Shown: one piece after another, positions 53,118 through 61,275 of the stretch
How positions within the stretch are numbered: the first letter of the stretch is position 1
Layout of the letters: each line of letters begins with the position of its first letter
NCBI RefSeq assembly: GCF_014873145.1
Contig: NZ_JADBEK010000001.1
Coordinates: forward strand, 10,602,001 to 10,666,000
Length of the DNA: 64,000 bases
From: Nonomuraea angiospora
GTDB lineage: Bacteria > Actinomycetota > Actinomycetes > Streptosporangiales > Streptosporangiaceae
Direction: 5' to 3'
Program-made: the position numbers and the translations under genes
The notes under the pieces: model-generated
What the model was told of the DNA's origin: nothing
Database searches by the model: none
The model's input: only the letters and a program-made list of their open reading frames with translations

Positions 53118-54102
53118 CCAGAAACTGCTCCCCGGCGACGTCCACCGGCACGATCCCCCGGACGCCGAGGCTGTCCCGGCACCGACCCCGGCCCCGACCC
53201 CGGCTTCGGTTTTGGCTCCCGCCGCCGAGGCACCCGCACCCGCACTGGCGTCCGCACCCGCACTGGCGTCCGCACCCGCACCGGCGTCCGCACCCGCACC
53301 GGGGCCCGCTTCGGCGGGGTCGCCGGCTCGCCGACGGCTTTTCGGCGGGCGGGTGCTCAGGCGGGCGGTCACGAACTCCACCGCCATCCTGCTCCTCCTC
53401 GCCGCCTGGGAGGTGCTGCCCAGGCTCGGCGTCGTCGACCCCGTCTTCGTCCCGCCGCTCTCGGAGAACCTCGTCGCCTGGTACGACCTCCTCGTCGGCG
53501 GCCAGCTCCCCGAGCACCTCGAGGCGTCCCTGGCCCGCTCGCTGTCCGGCTTCGGCCTGGCCATCGTGCTGGCGATCCCGCTCGGCCTGCTGATCGGCTG
53601 GTACAAGCCGGTCGCCGACTTCCTCACCCCGCTGCTGGAGCTGTTCCGCAACACCTCCGCGGTGGCGCTGCTGCCGGTGTTCACGCTGATCCTGGGCATC
53701 GGGGAGACGACGAAGGTCACCTTCGTGCTGTACGCCTGCGCGTGGCCGATCCTGCTCAACACGATCAGCGGCGTGAAGACCGTCGAGCCGCTGCTCATCA
53801 AGTCGGCCAGGTCGATGGGCCTCGGCCCGGTCCGCCTGTTCCAGAAGGTGATCCTGCCCGCCGCCGTGCCCACCATCTTCACCGGAGTGCGGCTGGCGGG
53901 CGCGTACTCGATCCTCGTCCTGCTCTTCGCCGAGATGGTGGGCGCCAAGGCCGGGCTCGGGTATCTCATCCTCGACACCCAGTCCAGCTTCCGCATCCCC
54001 GACATGTACGCGGGAATCATCACGATCTCCGTACTCGGCCTGCTGTTCAACCTGCTCCTGGTCGGCGTCGAGCGCCGCTTCTCCACCTGGAGGACCACTT
54101 GA
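53110..54102 (+). CDS. ABC transporter permease (SsuC type) with an Ala/Pro-rich N-terminus
   Basis: A 330-residue inner-membrane permease. The first 75 residues are an Ala/Pro-rich low-complexity extension built partly from an 18-bp DNA repeat (53233-53302). Six helices and the ATPase-coupling loop 'SARSMGLGPVRLFQKVILPA' follow. Usual SsuC proteins lack such an extension, which probably stays in the cytoplasm. The GTG at 53110 overlaps the ATPase gene; a start closer to the first helix cannot be excluded. Confidence 0.9.
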   Translation: MADQKLLPGDVHRHDPPDAEAVPAPTPAPTPASVLAPAAEAPAPALASAPALASAPAPASAPAPGPASAGSPARRRLFGGRVLRRAVTNSTAILLLLAAWEVLPRLGVVDPVFVPPLSENLVAWYDLLVGGQLPEHLEASLARSLSGFGLAIVLAIPLGLLIGWYKPVADFLTPLLELFRNTSAVALLPVFTLILGIGETTKVTFVLYACAWPILLNTISGVKTVEPLLIKSARSMGLGPVRLFQKVILPAAVPTIFTGVRLAGAYSILVLLFAEMVGAKAGLGYLILDTQSSFRIPDMYAGIITISVLGLLFNLLLVGVERRFSTWRTT

Positions 54103-55457
54103 CGAGAAAGCTCCACCTGAACGCCTTCCTCATGGGCGTCGGCCACCACGAGGCGGCCTGGAGACATCCCCGAACCGAACCCGCCCGCCTCACCGACGTC
54201 CGCCACTACCAGGAGCTCGCCAGGATCGCCGAACGCGGCAAGCTCGACTCCGTCTTCCTCGCCGACGGCGTGGCCCTGCACGGCAACGTCCGGCACAACG
54301 CGCTCGGCGGCCTCGAACCCCTGACCCTGCTGTCGGCCCTGGCCGCCGTCACCGATCACATCGGCCTCATCGCCACCGTGTCGACGACGTACAACGAGCC
54401 CTTCCACGTGGCCCGCAAGTTCGCCTCGCTCGACCACATCAGCGGCGGCCGGGCCGGCTGGAACATCGTCACCTCCGCCGGCGAGGCCGAAGCCCGCAAC
54501 TTCGGCATCGTGCGTCCCTCCCACGCCGACCGCTACGCCAGGGCTGGCGAGTTCCTGGAGGTCACGCGGAAGCTGTGGGACAGCTGGGAGGACGACGCGA
54601 TCCTGGGCGACCGCGTCGCCGGCGACTACGCCGACACCGGCAAGATCCACCCGATCGAGCACGCGGGGGAGTACTTCTCGGTCAGCGGCCCCTTGAACAC
54701 CTCCCGCCCGCCCCAGGGCCACCCGCTCCTGGTCCAGGCCGGGTCATCGGAGGACGGCAAGGACTTCGCCGCCCGCTACGCGGAGGCCGTCTTCACCGCC
54801 CAGCAGACCCTGCGGGAGGGGCAGGAGTTCTACGCCGACCTGAAGCGGCGGCTGGCCGCCTACGGGCGGCGGCACGACGACGTGCTCATCCTGCCGGGCA
54901 TCTCGCCGATCATCGGCTCGACCGAGCGCGAGGCGCTGCGGCTGGAGAAGGAACTGGAGGACCTGATCATTCCCGCGTACGGGCTGGCGCAGCTCTCCCA
55001 CATGACCGGCATCGACCTGACCGAGGACGCGCTGGACGGGCCCCTGCCCGACGTACCCGTGGAGACGGAGGGCGCGCAGAGCCGCCGCAAGCTCGTCGTG
55101 GACCTGGCCAGGCGCGAGAACCTCACGGTCAGGCAGCTCCTCAACCGCCTGGCGGGCGGCCGGGGCCACCGCGTGGTCGCGGGGACGCCGGATCAGATCG
55201 CCGACCAGCTCCAGGAATGGTTCCTGGCCGGCGCCGCCGACGGGTTCAACATCATGCCGCCGATCCTGCCCGTCGGCCTGAGCGACTTCGTCGACCACGT
55301 GGTGCCGGAGCTGCAGATCAGGGGCCTGTTCCGGTACGAGTACGAGGGGCGCACGCTCCGCGCGAACTACGGCCTGCCCAGACCCCCGTCCCGTTACGCC
55401 TCCTCCGCCTCCTCCTCCGCCGCCGCCGGGCGGCGCGAAGTGGCGGTGGCGCGATGA
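54099..55457 (+). CDS. LLM-class flavin monooxygenase (NtaA/DmoA type)
   Basis: A 452-residue FMNH2-dependent monooxygenase of the NtaA/SnaA/DszA branch ('LARIAERGKLDSVFLADGV', 'TVSTTYNEPFHVARKFASLD', 'GRAGWNIVTSAGEAEARNFG', 'VQAGSSEDGKDFAA'). Enzymes of this branch cleave C-S or C-N bonds in organosulfur compounds and chelators. The start is TTG 54099, overlapping the permease stop (TTGA), with GGAGG just upstream. It shares the operon with two flavin reductases that can supply reduced flavin. Confidence 0.93.
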   Translation: MTRKLHLNAFLMGVGHHEAAWRHPRTEPARLTDVRHYQELARIAERGKLDSVFLADGVALHGNVRHNALGGLEPLTLLSALAAVTDHIGLIATVSTTYNEPFHVARKFASLDHISGGRAGWNIVTSAGEAEARNFGIVRPSHADRYARAGEFLEVTRKLWDSWEDDAILGDRVAGDYADTGKIHPIEHAGEYFSVSGPLNTSRPPQGHPLLVQAGSSEDGKDFAARYAEAVFTAQQTLREGQEFYADLKRRLAAYGRRHDDVLILPGISPIIGSTEREALRLEKELEDLIIPAYGLAQLSHMTGIDLTEDALDGPLPDVPVETEGAQSRRKLVVDLARRENLTVRQLLNRLAGGRGHRVVAGTPDQIADQLQEWFLAGAADGFNIMPPILPVGLSDFVDHVVPELQIRGLFRYEYEGRTLRANYGLPRPPSRYASSASSSAAAGRREVAVAR

Positions 55458-55978
55458 GCATCGTGACCCTGGTGGGCAACCCCCGGCCCGGCTCCCGCAC
55501 GCTCTCGGTGGCCACCTCCGCCGCCCAGGCCGTCGGCGACCGCCTGGGCGCCGCCCCGGAGGCGTACGAGGTCGTGGACCTGTCGGACCTCGCCCCCCAC
55601 CTGCTCTCGCCCGTCAAGCACCCCGAGGTGGGCGCGGCGCTGGAACTGGTGACCGGGGCGAGCATCCTCGTCGTGGCGAGCCCCACCTACAAGGGCACCT
55701 ACACGGGGCTGCTGAAGTCGTTCCTCGACCGCCTGCCACCGGACGCGCTGGCGGGCACGGCGGCACTGCCGCTCCTGGTCATGGGGGACCCCAAGCATTC
55801 GCTGGCGGTGGAGGTGCACCTGCGCCCGCTGCTGGTGGAACTGGGCGCCTTCGTGCCGACACCGGGGCTGGCGGTGCTGGAGTCGCAGATTCCGGAGCTG
55901 GGAGAGGTGGTGGCGGGGTGGGCCGATCGTGTGGCGCCACAGGTGACCGCTGTACTCAAGGAAGGGGCACTTTCGTGA
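55454..55978 (+). CDS. NAD(P)H-dependent FMN reductase (SsuE-like)
   Basis: A 174-residue flavodoxin-fold reductase with the phosphate-binding loop 'GNPRPGSRTLS' and 'SPTYKGTYTGLLKSFLD', typical of SsuE/MsuE-type enzymes. It supplies FMNH2 to the co-encoded LLM monooxygenases. ATG 55454 overlaps the monooxygenase stop. Confidence 0.93.
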   Translation: MSIVTLVGNPRPGSRTLSVATSAAQAVGDRLGAAPEAYEVVDLSDLAPHLLSPVKHPEVGAALELVTGASILVVASPTYKGTYTGLLKSFLDRLPPDALAGTAALPLLVMGDPKHSLAVEVHLRPLLVELGAFVPTPGLAVLESQIPELGEVVAGWADRVAPQVTAVLKEGALS

Positions 55979-56649
55979 CGGAGACGGTGGCCGCCCGGGA
56001 GGCCCGCCGAGCCAGAGAGGCCCGCCAGGCCCGGGACGCACGACGCACCTCAGACCCCCGCCCTGTTCCCGGCTCCCGCAATGGGCACGCGTCCGAGGCG
56101 CCGACGGTGCCTGTGGCGCGCCCGGCCCCGGAAGCGCCGTCGAGCGAGGAGGAGCCGGCGACGGGTGCGGTCGACGCCGACGGGTTCCGCCGGGCGCTCG
56201 CCGTACACGCCGCCGGGGTCGTCATCATCACCGCCCAGTCCGACGGCATCCCCGTCGGGCTGACGGCCACGTCCTTCTCCTCCGTCAGCCTCGACCCACC
56301 CCTGGTCTCGTTCTACGTCGACCAGTCCTCCACCACCTGGCCCTGGCTGCGCGACGCGGACCACTTCGCGGTCAACGTCCTGGCCAGCGACCAGGCCGAC
56401 CTGGCCGCCAGGTTCGCGCGCAAGGACATCGACCGGTTCGCCGAGCCCACCCGCTGGCGTCCGGGCCCCCTGGGCGCGCCCCTGCTCCAGGACGTCTCCG
56501 CCCACCTCGTCTGCCTCCCGCACGAGACGGTGGACGTGGGCGACCACATCCTGGTCGTCGGCCTGGTCGCCGAGGCCAGGGTGCACAGCCCGGGCCGTCC
56601 CCTCATCTACCACCAGGGCCGCTTCGGCCGCTTCATCGCCCACCCATAG
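55975..56649 (+). CDS. Flavin reductase-like domain protein (DszD/HpaC family)
   Basis: A 224-residue protein whose C-terminal 165 residues form a split-barrel flavin reductase domain ('GVVIITAQSDGIPVGLTATSFSSVSLDPPLVSFYV' in part, 'FAVNVLA', 'LVCLPHETVDVGDHILVVG'). The first 60 residues are an Arg/Ala/Pro-rich low-complexity tail not usual for the family. GTG 55975 overlaps the SsuE-like stop. Two unrelated reductases in one operon suggest the several monooxygenases of the island need a high flux of reduced flavin. Confidence 0.92.
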   Translation: MTETVAAREARRAREARQARDARRTSDPRPVPGSRNGHASEAPTVPVARPAPEAPSSEEEPATGAVDADGFRRALAVHAAGVVIITAQSDGIPVGLTATSFSSVSLDPPLVSFYVDQSSTTWPWLRDADHFAVNVLASDQADLAARFARKDIDRFAEPTRWRPGPLGAPLLQDVSAHLVCLPHETVDVGDHILVVGLVAEARVHSPGRPLIYHQGRFGRFIAHP

Positions 56650-56739
56650 AGATTCCCGACCGGCAAGCATGTGGAGGTGGCGACCTGCGCCGAACCCGAG
56701 GAGCGGTGGGGCCGGCGCACCTGTTCCTGCGAGCCCTGG

Positions 56740-57231
56740 TCACAGCGTCGTTCGCGCCAGCTCCTCAAGCTGCTGGACCACCTCGTCGATCGGCGCGGAA
56801 GCGTCGATCTCGACAGTGGAGGTGGCCCTCAGCAACGGCTCCACGTTGGCCAGGTCGCGCAGGATGGCCTCACGCTCCTCGGGGCTCTTGCCGAAGGGGT
56901 TGTTGGTTCGCGTCGCGATGCGGGCAAGCATGATCTCAGCGGGAGCGCTGAGCAGGACAACGTGGTCGAATTGAGGGTAGAACCGACCCTGATTGGATTT
57001 GCAGCCGGCCACGAAGAGGGCGCCCTCACGGTGGTCGGCGAGCAGGTCGCTGATGGCCGGCTCCCGCCATGCCCAATCGGTGGATCCGTCCGGCAGGGTG
57101 ACCCAGTGGCTCCATTGGTCGGTGTCGGTGTCGGTGTCGGTGTCGACGGCGCGATGGCCTCGGCTCGCCAGCCTCTCCATCGCCGTGGACTTGCCGGTGC
57201 CCGACATCCCCGTGACCAAGATCTTCGCCAT
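56740..57231 (-). CDS. AAA/P-loop kinase-like protein
   Basis: A 163-residue cytosolic P-loop NTPase with Walker A 'VTGMSGTGKST' at the N-terminus and an overall form like small nucleoside or shikimate-type kinases. The segment 'DTDTDTDTD' (about residue 30) is encoded by a hexanucleotide microsatellite (57119-57150) that may vary in length. It is not obviously linked to sulfur use and faces the sulfonate operon. Confidence 0.85.
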   Translation of the reverse strand: MAKILVTGMSGTGKSTAMERLASRGHRAVDTDTDTDTDQWSHWVTLPDGSTDWAWREPAISDLLADHREGALFVAGCKSNQGRFYPQFDHVVLLSAPAEIMLARIATRTNNPFGKSPEEREAILRDLANVEPLLRATSTVEIDASAPIDEVVQQLEELARTTL

Positions 57232-57259
57232 CGGCCGAGACTACCGGACCATGCCGGTA

Positions 57260-57674
57260 TCAGGTGCGTGGCCAGTGCCGGAGGGCCATGTCGGCCACCA
57301 GGTGGAGGTCGTCGCGGGTGGCGCCGCCGGCGGCCTGAACGGCGATGCCGTTGGCCACGGTCATGAGGTATCGGGCGAGCAGGCCGGGATCGGTCCCTGC
57401 GGGAAGGTCGCCCTCGTCGACGGCCCGCCGGAACCGCTCCCGCAGGAGCGAGATGCCGTTGTCGCGCCAGGCCGCCAACGTGTCCCGGGCGCTGAGGCCG
57501 GCCTCGCCCGCCGCCAGGGAACCCTGGACGCCGAGGCATCCGGCGGGACAGCCGGGAGTGGTGGTGGCCCGGACGGAACCGTTGAGGAACGCGGTGGCCA
57601 CCTGCCATGCCGTCGGCTGCTCCAGGGCCCGCGGGACGTACGAGGCGGGGCCGTCGGTGTAACGCTGCAGCGCC
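57260..57674 (-). pseudogene. TetR-family regulator, 5'-truncated
   Basis: The frame ends at TGA 57260-57262 and encodes the C-terminal ligand-binding part of a TetR protein ('GCPAGCLGVQGSLAAGEAG', 'LLRERFRRAVDEGDLPAGTDP', 'ARYLMTVANGIAVQAAGG'). The homology stops at about 57675 within 'KALQRYTDGPASYV', so the N-terminal 55-60 residues with the DNA-binding HTH and the start codon are gone. Beyond that point the frame runs antisense through the SDR fragment. It abuts an SDR gene truncated at its own 5' end. Confidence 0.85.
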
Positions 57675-58112
57675 TTGGACGAGATCTTCGGAGTCAACGT
57701 CCGGGGCACCCTGTTCACGGTGAAGAAGGCGCTGCCGCTGCTCAACGACGGCGCATCGGTGATCCTGAACAGCTCGGTGCGCGCCGGTGACGGTGTCGTG
57801 GCGTTCGGCGCGTACGCGGCCTCCAAGGCGGCGATCCGGTCCTTCGCCCGGACCTGGGCCAACGAGCTCAAGGGCCGGAACATCCGGGTCAACGCGATCT
57901 CCCCGGGCACCATCGACACCCCTGGACTCGACGGCGTGGTGGTGACGGGGGACGCGTCCGTCACCAAGTCGGATTTCGCCGCGGCGGTCCCGCTCGGCCG
58001 GATCGGACGCCCGGACGAGATCGCGAATGTGGTGGCTTTCCTCGCTTCCGACCAGGGCAGCTTCTTCCTCGGCGCGAACTTGGTCGTTGACGGGGGCGAA
58101 ATGCACATCTGA
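57675..58112 (+). pseudogene. Short-chain dehydrogenase (SDR), 5'-truncated
   Basis: The frame encodes the C-terminal 145 residues of a classical SDR: 'DEIFGVNVRGTLFTVKKALP', 'ILNSS', the catalytic 'YAASK' and 'RVNAISPGTIDTPG'. The N-terminal Rossmann part with the TGxxxGxG cofactor motif is missing. A TTG at 57675 opens the frame, but no ribosome site precedes it. The break coincides with the break in the opposite TetR fragment, so one deletion probably removed both 5' ends and the shared promoter. The fragment cannot bind NAD(P) and is a pseudogene. Confidence 0.85.
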
Positions 58113-58153
58113 CGGGTGTCGTCGTACGACTCGGCCTTGGACGGGCCCGGACA

Positions 58154-58197
58154 CGCGTACGGCCCTGGCCACGTCATCGGGGCCAGGGCCATACGCG
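58154..58197. terminator. Bidirectional terminator
   Basis: GGCCCTGGCC (58161-58170) and GGCCAGGGCC (58181-58190) pair perfectly, and the stem extends with CGCGTA/TACGCG after one mismatch. It lies between the SDR remnant and the convergent dioxygenase gene. Confidence 0.8.
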
Positions 58198-58208
58198 AGG
58201 AGCAGGGG

Positions 58209-59111
58209 TCAGGCGGCGATCGGGGAGTAGGCGGCCGCGTCGCCCTTCAGCACGACGCTGGGACGGCCGTCCACGCCCACCGGCACGTCACCCGCGATCG
58301 TGACCCGGTGCAGCCGTCTCGGGCGGTCGCCGAAGTCGTGCACCACCCGGTGCTGAGTCGCCCGGTTGTCCCAGATGGCGACGTCGCCGGGTGCCCAGCG
58401 CCAGCGCACGGTGTTCTCGACCTCGGTGACGTGCTCCTGGATCAGCCGGATGAGCGAGGCGGACGTGTGCGCCGACAGCCCCACCAGCCGCTTGGCGAAG
58501 TCCCCGAGCAGGATCGAGCGCTCGCCGGTCTCCGGGTGCACCCGCACCACCGGGTGCTCGGTCTCGAACACCGTGGAGGCGAACACCTCGGCGCGCTCCC
58601 GCGCCAGCTCGGGATCGTCGGCGGTGGCGATGCGGACGTAGTCGTGCTGGTTGGTGTGTACGGCCCGCAGCCGATCGAGCAGGTCCCGCAGCTCGGCGGG
58701 CAGGTGCTCGTACGCGGCCACGGTGTTGGTCCACAGCGTGTCGCCGCCGGCATCCGGAACGGTGACGGCGCGCAGCACCGACGCCAGCGGCGGCCGGTCC
58801 ACGAACGTCACGTCCGTGTGCCAGCGATCCACCTTCTGGCCGCCGCTGTAGTCGAGGTCGAGGACGTGGTCGTTCCCGTCGAGCGAGGGGACGGTCGGGT
58901 GGGCGGCGGTCGGTTCGCCGAGCAGCCGGGCGAAGGCCACCTGGCTGCGCTCGTCGAGATGGTCCTGTCCGCGGAAGAAGACCACCTTGTGGCTGAGCAG
59001 CGCCAGGCGGATCTCCGCGACGACGCCGGCGGGCAGGTCGCCGCCGAGCCGTACGCCGGAGATCTCGGCGCCTATCCGGCCGGCGACAGGGACGATGGAA
59101 AGGGATGACAT
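58209..59111 (-). CDS. TauD/TfdA-family Fe(II)/2-oxoglutarate dioxygenase
   Basis: A 300-residue cytosolic dioxygenase. The iron ligands are His98 and Asp100 ('RWHTDVTF') and His254 ('[10 protein letters not shown]'), with the 2-oxoglutarate-binding Arg in '[10 protein letters not shown]'. The family releases sulfite from taurine or alkylsulfonates, or oxidises sulfate esters and related acids. GGAAGGA lies 8 nt before the ATG. A cysteine-type leader peptide overlaps the gene start, and its promoter matches that of the sulfonate importer, so it most likely belongs to the same sulfur-starvation response. Confidence 0.92.
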   Translation of the reverse strand: MSSLSIVPVAGRIGAEISGVRLGGDLPAGVVAEIRLALLSHKVVFFRGQDHLDERSQVAFARLLGEPTAAHPTVPSLDGNDHVLDLDYSGGQKVDRWHTDVTFVDRPPLASVLRAVTVPDAGGDTLWTNTVAAYEHLPAELRDLLDRLRAVHTNQHDYVRIATADDPELARERAEVFASTVFETEHPVVRVHPETGERSILLGDFAKRLVGLSAHTSASLIRLIQEHVTEVENTVRWRWAPGDVAIWDNRATQHRVVHDFGDRPRRLHRVTIAGDVPVGVDGRPSVVLKGDAAAYSPIAA

Positions 59112-59224
59112 GGGATTTGTCCTTCCGTTGGAGGATTGGCCTGCGGTCGGAAGGAAGGACAGAGCGCGCTGGCCACGCGGCAGAAGTCCACGTGACCCCG
59201 GATGGTCAGAGCCGTCGTCGTCAC
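59072..59224 (-). CDS. Cysteine-type leader peptide overlapping the dioxygenase gene (50 aa)
   Basis: A GTG-started frame with the core '[18 protein letters not shown]', the same HVDF...VASA.C pattern as the leader before the sulfonate importer. Here two Cys codons lie in the core and a third near residue 36. The frame does not stop after the core but runs on 40 nt into the dioxygenase gene in another phase. The GTG coincides with the predicted transcript start, so it is probably leaderless. Ribosome stalling at Cys codons could control the downstream start. Confidence 0.75.
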   Translation of the reverse strand: MTTTALTIRGHVDFCRVASALCPSFRPQANPPTEGQIPCHPFPSSLSPAG

Positions 59225-59231
59225 ACCGTCA

Positions 59232-59260
59232 AACGTAGATCGCCCCGTCTCTAAAGTCAA
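59232..59260 (-). promoter_or_regulatory. Promoter E of the leader-peptide/dioxygenase gene
   Basis: On the minus strand, TTGACT (59260-59255), 17 bp, then TACGTT (59237-59232). The TTGACTTTAG string is the same as in promoter D. Just upstream, AATTCCCTACCAA resembles the AATTTCCTACCAAG block of promoter C, suggesting a shared upstream element. Confidence 0.8.
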
Positions 59261-59284
59261 TTGAGTTGGTAGGGAATTAGGGTT

Positions 59285-60043
59285 TTATCTTGCCCGGCGC
59301 AGCCGATCGAGCATCGACTCGGCCGGCCTGCCCAGCACGTGAGCCAGGTCCGGACTCTGGAACTCCAGCGCCCCCGCCCGCACCTGCGCGTTGAGCCAGC
59401 TCATCGGCCCCGGCCCGGCGTCGGGCACCTCCCGGTAGGGCACCCCCAGCACCTCGGCCGCCTCCCGGTACGTCCACAACGGCCCGGTGAAGTCGTACGC
59501 CCGCCCCAGATGGCCGTCACCCGTCAGCACCCGTACGGCGGCCTCGGCCAGGTCGGACCTGAAGGCGGTGTTCAGCCCGCGCCCGCCGGTGCTGCTGGTG
59601 AGCTCGCCGCCGGAGACCCGCGGCACGAAGGCGTCGCCGTAGTAGGGGTGGCGCAGCAGCGTGTACGGCAGGCCGCTGTCGAGAACGGCCCGTTCGGTGG
59701 CGTGGTGGGCCTCGGTGGCGCCGGTGGCGACGGTGCCCGCTCCCAGCAGGCTCGTGTAGGCGATGGCGCCGACCCCGGCGTCGGCCGCCGCCGCGACCGC
59801 GTCCAGGTGCTGCTTGATCCTGCGCGCCGGGTCGAGTTCCGGAGACGAGACGAGCAGGAGCCGCGTGGCCCCCTCGAACGCCTCGCGCAGGCCGTCCGGC
59901 CCGTCGTAGTCGCCCCGCCGTACCCGGACGCCCTGCGGGGCCCGCGCGGGATCGCGCACGACGGCCACCACATCGGGCCGAGCGGACAACCGGTCGATGA
60001 CCAGACGACCGAGCGCCCCTGACGCCCCGGTGACCACGATCAT
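59285..60043 (-). CDS. NmrA-like NAD(P)-binding oxidoreductase
   Basis: A 252-residue Rossmann-fold protein starting 'MIVVTGASGALGRLVIDRL', with the nucleotide-binding motif GASGALG and 'LLLVSSPELDPARRIKQH'. It resembles NmrA/azoreductase-type quinone reductases (YtfG-like), which use NAD(P)H or sense its redox state. ATG 60043 follows AGGGAG; an upstream extension to 60112 is unlikely. It is not linked to the sulfur genes by any shared element seen. Confidence 0.9.
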   Translation of the reverse strand: MIVVTGASGALGRLVIDRLSARPDVVAVVRDPARAPQGVRVRRGDYDGPDGLREAFEGATRLLLVSSPELDPARRIKQHLDAVAAAADAGVGAIAYTSLLGAGTVATGATEAHHATERAVLDSGLPYTLLRHPYYGDAFVPRVSGGELTSSTGGRGLNTAFRSDLAEAAVRVLTGDGHLGRAYDFTGPLWTYREAAEVLGVPYREVPDAGPGPMSWLNAQVRAGALEFQSPDLAHVLGRPAESMLDRLRRAR

Positions 60044-60160
60044 GGAACTCCCTCCGACGAAGATCGGCTCAGTCAACCGCCCGCGACCCGCCCCCTGCCA
60101 CTCATTTCTCACCCACCCCGGTCACCGGCCCGCGGGCGGGCCTCTGGGATACTCCCGCGC

Positions 60161-60676
60161 ATGAGAACGGACGGGGGGCGGCCGGGATTCGCGACGCACG
60201 GGATCGGGCCGGACCATCCGATGACGTGGACGCTGCGCCGCGCGGAGCCGGGGGACGTCGAGGCGATCGCGGACCTGCGCGCGTCGGTCATGCGCCCGGA
60301 CCTGCAGCGGCTGGGCCGCTACGACGAGCACCGGGTCCGGCAGCGGTTCCGCGACTCCTTCTCCCCGGACCACACGTCGGTCATCGAGGCGGGCGACGGC
60401 TTCGCGGGCTGCGTGACATTCCGCCCGGGCGAGGACGCGTGGTGGTTCGAGCACTTCTACCTCGCCGAGCGACTCCAGGGGCAGGGCCTCGGCTCGGCCG
60501 TGCTGCGCGAGCTGCTGGAGCGGGCCGACGCCGAAGGGCTGACCGTCCGGCTGAACGTCCTGCAGGGGAGCGCCGCGCAACGGCTGTACGAACGCCACGG
60601 GTTCACGGTGGAGAGCGAGGACCCGGTCGACGTCTTCATGGTGCGGCAACCGGTGGCGAGCGCGTCAGGAAGCTGA
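60161..60676 (+). CDS. GNAT-family N-acetyltransferase
   Basis: A 171-residue acetyltransferase with the GNAT fold ('TWTLRRAEPGDVEAIADLR', 'WWFEHFYLAERLQGQGLGSAVLRELL' in part with the acetyl-CoA loop Q-G-Q-G-L-G, and 'AAQRLYERHGF'). The substrate is unknown. The ATG at 60161 lies 8 nt after a GATACT -10-like element, so a leaderless start is possible; ATG 60221 at 'MTWTLRRAE' would give a more usual N-terminus. Confidence 0.88.
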   Translation: MRTDGGRPGFATHGIGPDHPMTWTLRRAEPGDVEAIADLRASVMRPDLQRLGRYDEHRVRQRFRDSFSPDHTSVIEAGDGFAGCVTFRPGEDAWWFEHFYLAERLQGQGLGSAVLRELLERADAEGLTVRLNVLQGSAAQRLYERHGFTVESEDPVDVFMVRQPVASASGS

Positions 60677-60734
60677 AGGCCACCCGAAACAGGCCCGCCT
60701 GCCAGGGCTGGCGCCCGCCCGCGTTCAGCCGTCC

Positions 60735-61190
60735 TCAGGCGGTTTTCCGAACGTGTGACGCCTCGGCGGAGAGCGGTGCGCCGTCCTGGCTGAGCGGGTG
60801 GAGCTCGGCAAGCTCGCGCCCTTGGTCGTCGACGAGAACGGAGTGCGGCTCGTCCGGGGCGAAGGCGTGGCGCTCACCCCATTGGCGCAGGGCGACGACG
60901 GCCGTGAAGAGGTCCTGCCCGGCTGCCGTGAGCCGGTACGCGTGCCGTCTGCCGTCGTCGGCGGCGGCGCTCTTGTCCAGGATGCCGTGCTCGACGAGTT
61001 TGCGGAGCCGGTCGGTGAGGATGTTGCGGGCGATCCCCAGCCGCTGATGGAACTCGGTGAAGGTCGTCGCCCCGTCCATCGCGTCGCGGATGATCAGCAG
61101 GCTCCACCGGTCGCCTATCAGGTCGACGGTCCGTGCGACCGGGCAGGCCGGGTCGGTCCAAGCGCTTCCCGCCGCGAGTGTGACGTCCAC
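60735..61190 (-). CDS. HxlR-family transcriptional regulator
   Basis: A 151-residue winged-helix regulator with 'CPVARTVDLIGDRWSLLIIRDAM', 'FTEFHQRLGIARNILTDRLRKL' in part and 'YRLTAAGQDLF', diagnostic of HxlR. Cys near the N-terminus ('DPACPVAR') is the conserved thiol of many redox- or aldehyde-sensing members. GTG 61190 is chosen because GGAGG lies 5 nt upstream; the frame is open to an ATG at 61259 inside the operator region. It is divergent from an MFS gene that it probably represses. Confidence 0.9.
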   Translation of the reverse strand: MDVTLAAGSAWTDPACPVARTVDLIGDRWSLLIIRDAMDGATTFTEFHQRLGIARNILTDRLRKLVEHGILDKSAAADDGRRHAYRLTAAGQDLFTAVVALRQWGERHAFAPDEPHSVLVDDQGRELAELHPLSQDGAPLSAEASHVRKTA

Positions 61191-61202
61191 CGGGCCCTCC
61201 GA

Positions 61203-61261
61203 GATGAGTTGCAATCTGAAACCAGTATGCCCTAGCTTCGGATGAGTTGCATTTTGCAACT
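61203..61261. promoter_or_regulatory. Repeated operator in the HxlR/MFS gap
   Basis: GATGAGTTGCA occurs at 61203-61213 and again at 61241-61251. The second copy continues into a dyad, AGTTGCA-TTT-TGCAACT (61245-61261). The spacing of 38 bp and the position between the two divergent genes suit a dimeric HxlR regulator. Confidence 0.65.
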
Positions 61262-61275
61262 AACTGGAGGGTGAT

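Noticed and set aside
56650..56739. Coding-like plus-strand stretch after the flavin reductase gene ('TGKHVEVATCAEP')
   Set aside because: About 30 codons with biased third positions but no start, ribosome site or recognised family, running on antisense to the kinase-like gene. It may be a relic, but the evidence is too thin.
57119..57150. Hexanucleotide microsatellite as a phase-variation switch in the kinase-like gene
   Set aside because: The unit is a multiple of three, so length changes alter the Asp-Thr tract but do not shift the frame.
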